This document shows, in pieces, positions 61,801-64,000 of a stretch of DNA of 64,000 nt (position 1 is the stretch's first letter; every line of letters starts with the position of its first letter). Location: contig NC_037270.1 of assembly GCF_000002425.4 (NCBI RefSeq), forward strand, positions 3,689,834 to 3,753,833, read 5' to 3'. The notes under the pieces are model-generated. The model was not told the DNA's origin, made no database searches, and saw nothing but the letters and a program-made list of their open reading frames with translations. The stretch comes from Physcomitrium patens (taxonomy: Eukaryota > Streptophyta > Bryopsida > Funariales > Funariaceae). Position numbers and translations under genes: made by a program.

Positions 61801-62684
61801 CGAAAAAGCTAAGTTTATTTTTTATCTTTGAGCTTTTGCTTTGATTGGATGATGTTTAGTATCCTTTTAGCTTTTTTTAACTTGTTGTGTACTAAATGTT
61901 TTTTTTATTTTTACTTTGCTGTGTTGTTGAAAGAGTTCTGTTGAACAGTGGCCTCCAGCGAATCACACATTTATTATGATTTTTTTACAATTATTGATAT
62001 GCATGGATGCTTGTGTTTATAGTGTATGTTTACAAACACACACACACATATTTTGGCACTATCAATCACAAGTGAATCTTATCATAATCTATATATAACA
62101 CGCCCATGTCAATAATTTGTAGACATTCACTTAATCAGATACACAAGAATATATCTGGCTGTCAAACAACAATATATTGTCGAGAATAAACCAACAAGTG
62201 GCAATTTTGAATAACATTGCTTATTATGAAGTGACGAATATGAAGTTTTCAATTATTTTTATAATTATAAACATCTACCTCACATAATTTTTTTCTTTTT
62301 CTTTTTTTCTTTGTCTTTCCCATGTTTATTATTGTGATGTGTGCTGAGAGTAACACTTTTTTTAGAAAAGGTTCATTCTGACAACAATGAGGTTGCAGCT
62401 TCACATGTTAATTCCCGGTATCTGCAAATTTAATATTTGATATATCATGTTGTGTAAATATATACATATGCAAAAGAAAGCGAGGTTTTGGTGACACTTT
62501 TATATTTATTTATTTATTTATTTATTTATTGTTGGCATATAATTTAGGTGTTGATATCTCGTGGTGTTGCTTGAGTGACTTGGTTGAGGTCACATAATTA
62601 ATTGATTGTGAGGTGGACAAGTTTGAATTTACAAATATATTTTGTGAATTATTATATTATTTCTTTATTTGTACATTTCTTTGA

Positions 62685-62723
<39 letters not shown>

Positions 62724-64000
62724 GTTGAGTGAAGTTGAATCAATTAATCCATGAATGATAGATACCCTATGATATTGCCATTGTGGATTTTTGTGTGCTT
62801 GATGAAAGAGTTGGTCATATGTATTTAAATATGAATTTAAGGAATGTTTATTAGAATTTTCACGTGTTAAATATCATAACTTGAACATGCATGCATTAAC
62901 AAATTTCATTAGAATAAAATTAAAATCTGAATGATGGTAATCAATTGCTTTATTGTTGAAGATTTAGAATTTGATACTACATATGCATACATTTTGAAAA
63001 CATTATATGATTAAGCAAACAAAATATTGGAGATGTGCTTGTTGCAGAGTATTATGTCATTACACAATTCAAATATGTTTAGAATAAATTATTGTATAGG
63101 CCTGTGTGAAAGGTATTTGTTGAATCTCAAAAGCAAATTGATGACTATATATACATATTCACACAAAAAAAATTGTTTGCAATGTCTCTTCTCTTGAATA
63201 TTTCCACTTTTGATGGCAAATTATGGGTTCAAATTATATAATCATGCCATAACTCATTGAATAGATAAATGTAAATATAAAAAAATAAATGACTGTATAT
63301 TTAACACTGATACTTAAAAGTTATTATTAATCTACCTCAAGCATTTGGTTCTGGATTGTAAATAACATTCTGCAAAGAAGTGATAAATATATTCCAAATT
63401 AATAAATAAAAATTAAAGTATGTAATATTCATGTATATATACATATACATATATATATATATATACACACACACTTTCTGATGTGGACAGGACTGATATT
63501 AACTAAAACATAAACCATAGATTTTGGTAATGTACAGGAGTTTTTTTTTCAAATCTCTACACTGCAATTTTTTCATACTGTATTACTTGTTTGTACACAA
63601 TATTTTACATTACTCATTGAGATGGGAAAAATTATTATATATTGTTAAAGCAACTGAGTATTGTTTCAGTATGATTAAGTCATCTTTAGATTTGTGTTGA
63701 CCATGATAATATTATAAAATTCATTTCAAATCCTGAACACATTTAGCACCTTGATGAAGAGTCTATACATAAATATTTATAAATAAATGTTTTTTTAGCA
63801 AATGATTTTAAAAAATAATATTAAAACACAGGTTTTATCTTAAAACTATTTCGTCTAGCAAAAACAATATTTTATGCAAATAAAATTATTCAAATAACAT
63901 GGATTAGAAAAAATAAACACAAATTAAGTAATTATATAGATGTTTAGTTATATGTTCACTAGGGAAGAATATTGTAATACATATTTCAACAATAAAATCA
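61801..64000. other. AT-rich region at the right edge; no gene recognised
   Basis: Composition falls abruptly at about 61,800 and stays AT-rich to the end. It contains a (TTTA)n tract at about 62,503-62,530 and (TA)n tracts at about 62,692-62,716 and 63,436-63,467. Stops are dense in all frames. It resembles deserts I to III and probably continues beyond the window. Confidence 0.55.
62503..62530. repeat. (TTTA)n microsatellite
   Basis: About seven tandem TTTA units in the right-hand AT-rich region. Confidence 0.85.

Noticed and set aside
23969..63467. Many (TA)n tracts considered as possible CRISPR-like or regulatory arrays
   Set aside because: They are plain dinucleotide repeats without spacers or conserved units, and the genome is a plant nuclear genome.

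Overview
The window is nuclear DNA of a land plant. This rests on four recognisable spliced or plant-type genes: a MAPKKK17/18-like kinase, a STY46-type ACT-domain kinase, a plant-conserved HEAT-repeat protein and a GT34 xyloglucan xylosyltransferase. Telobox motifs, abundant (TA)n microsatellites and long AT-rich gene-free stretches fit the same picture. A bryophyte, probably a moss, is my best guess; the sequence alone does not prove it. The four genes belong to separate pathways and I see no cluster or operon-like relationship among them.

Layout. 1-501 (minus): first 167 codons of an intronless MAPKKK that runs off the left edge. 502-12,500: intergenic DNA of mixed composition with teloboxes, poly-A tracts, G-runs, microsatellites and one unassigned 134-codon ORF. 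12,500-18,420: AT-rich desert. 18,420-23,990: intergenic DNA of ordinary composition without a recognisable gene. 23,991-26,856: a decayed Mutator-like element (MULE) with terminal inverted repeats of about 335-349 bp and a broken transposase on the minus strand, set in a (TA)n tract. 26,860-34,080: second AT-rich desert. 34,090-36,220: upstream region of the next gene. 36,221-42,050 (plus): a 16-exon ACT-domain serine/threonine/tyrosine kinase of about 590 residues. 43,570-47,500: third AT-rich desert, holding a broken Tc1-like DDE transposase on the minus strand (43,694-44,480). 48,318-54,757 (minus): a roughly 19-exon HEAT-repeat protein of about 670 residues, reconstructed exon by exon with matching intron phases. 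58,004-60,168 (minus): a two-exon GT34 xyloglucan 6-xylosyltransferase of 492 residues. 61,800-64,000: AT-rich tail.

The most interesting items are the two transposon relics: a MULE apparently nested in a TA microsatellite, and a Tc1-like relic in a plant, a superfamily rarely reported there, with two of its three catalytic residues replaced. Next come the uncharacterised HEAT-repeat protein with a tandem NAGNAG splice acceptor, and the sharp alternation of gene-bearing segments with AT-rich deserts. No tRNA, rRNA, CRISPR array, organellar or viral insert was recognised. All splice models are read by eye and none is backed by transcript data.
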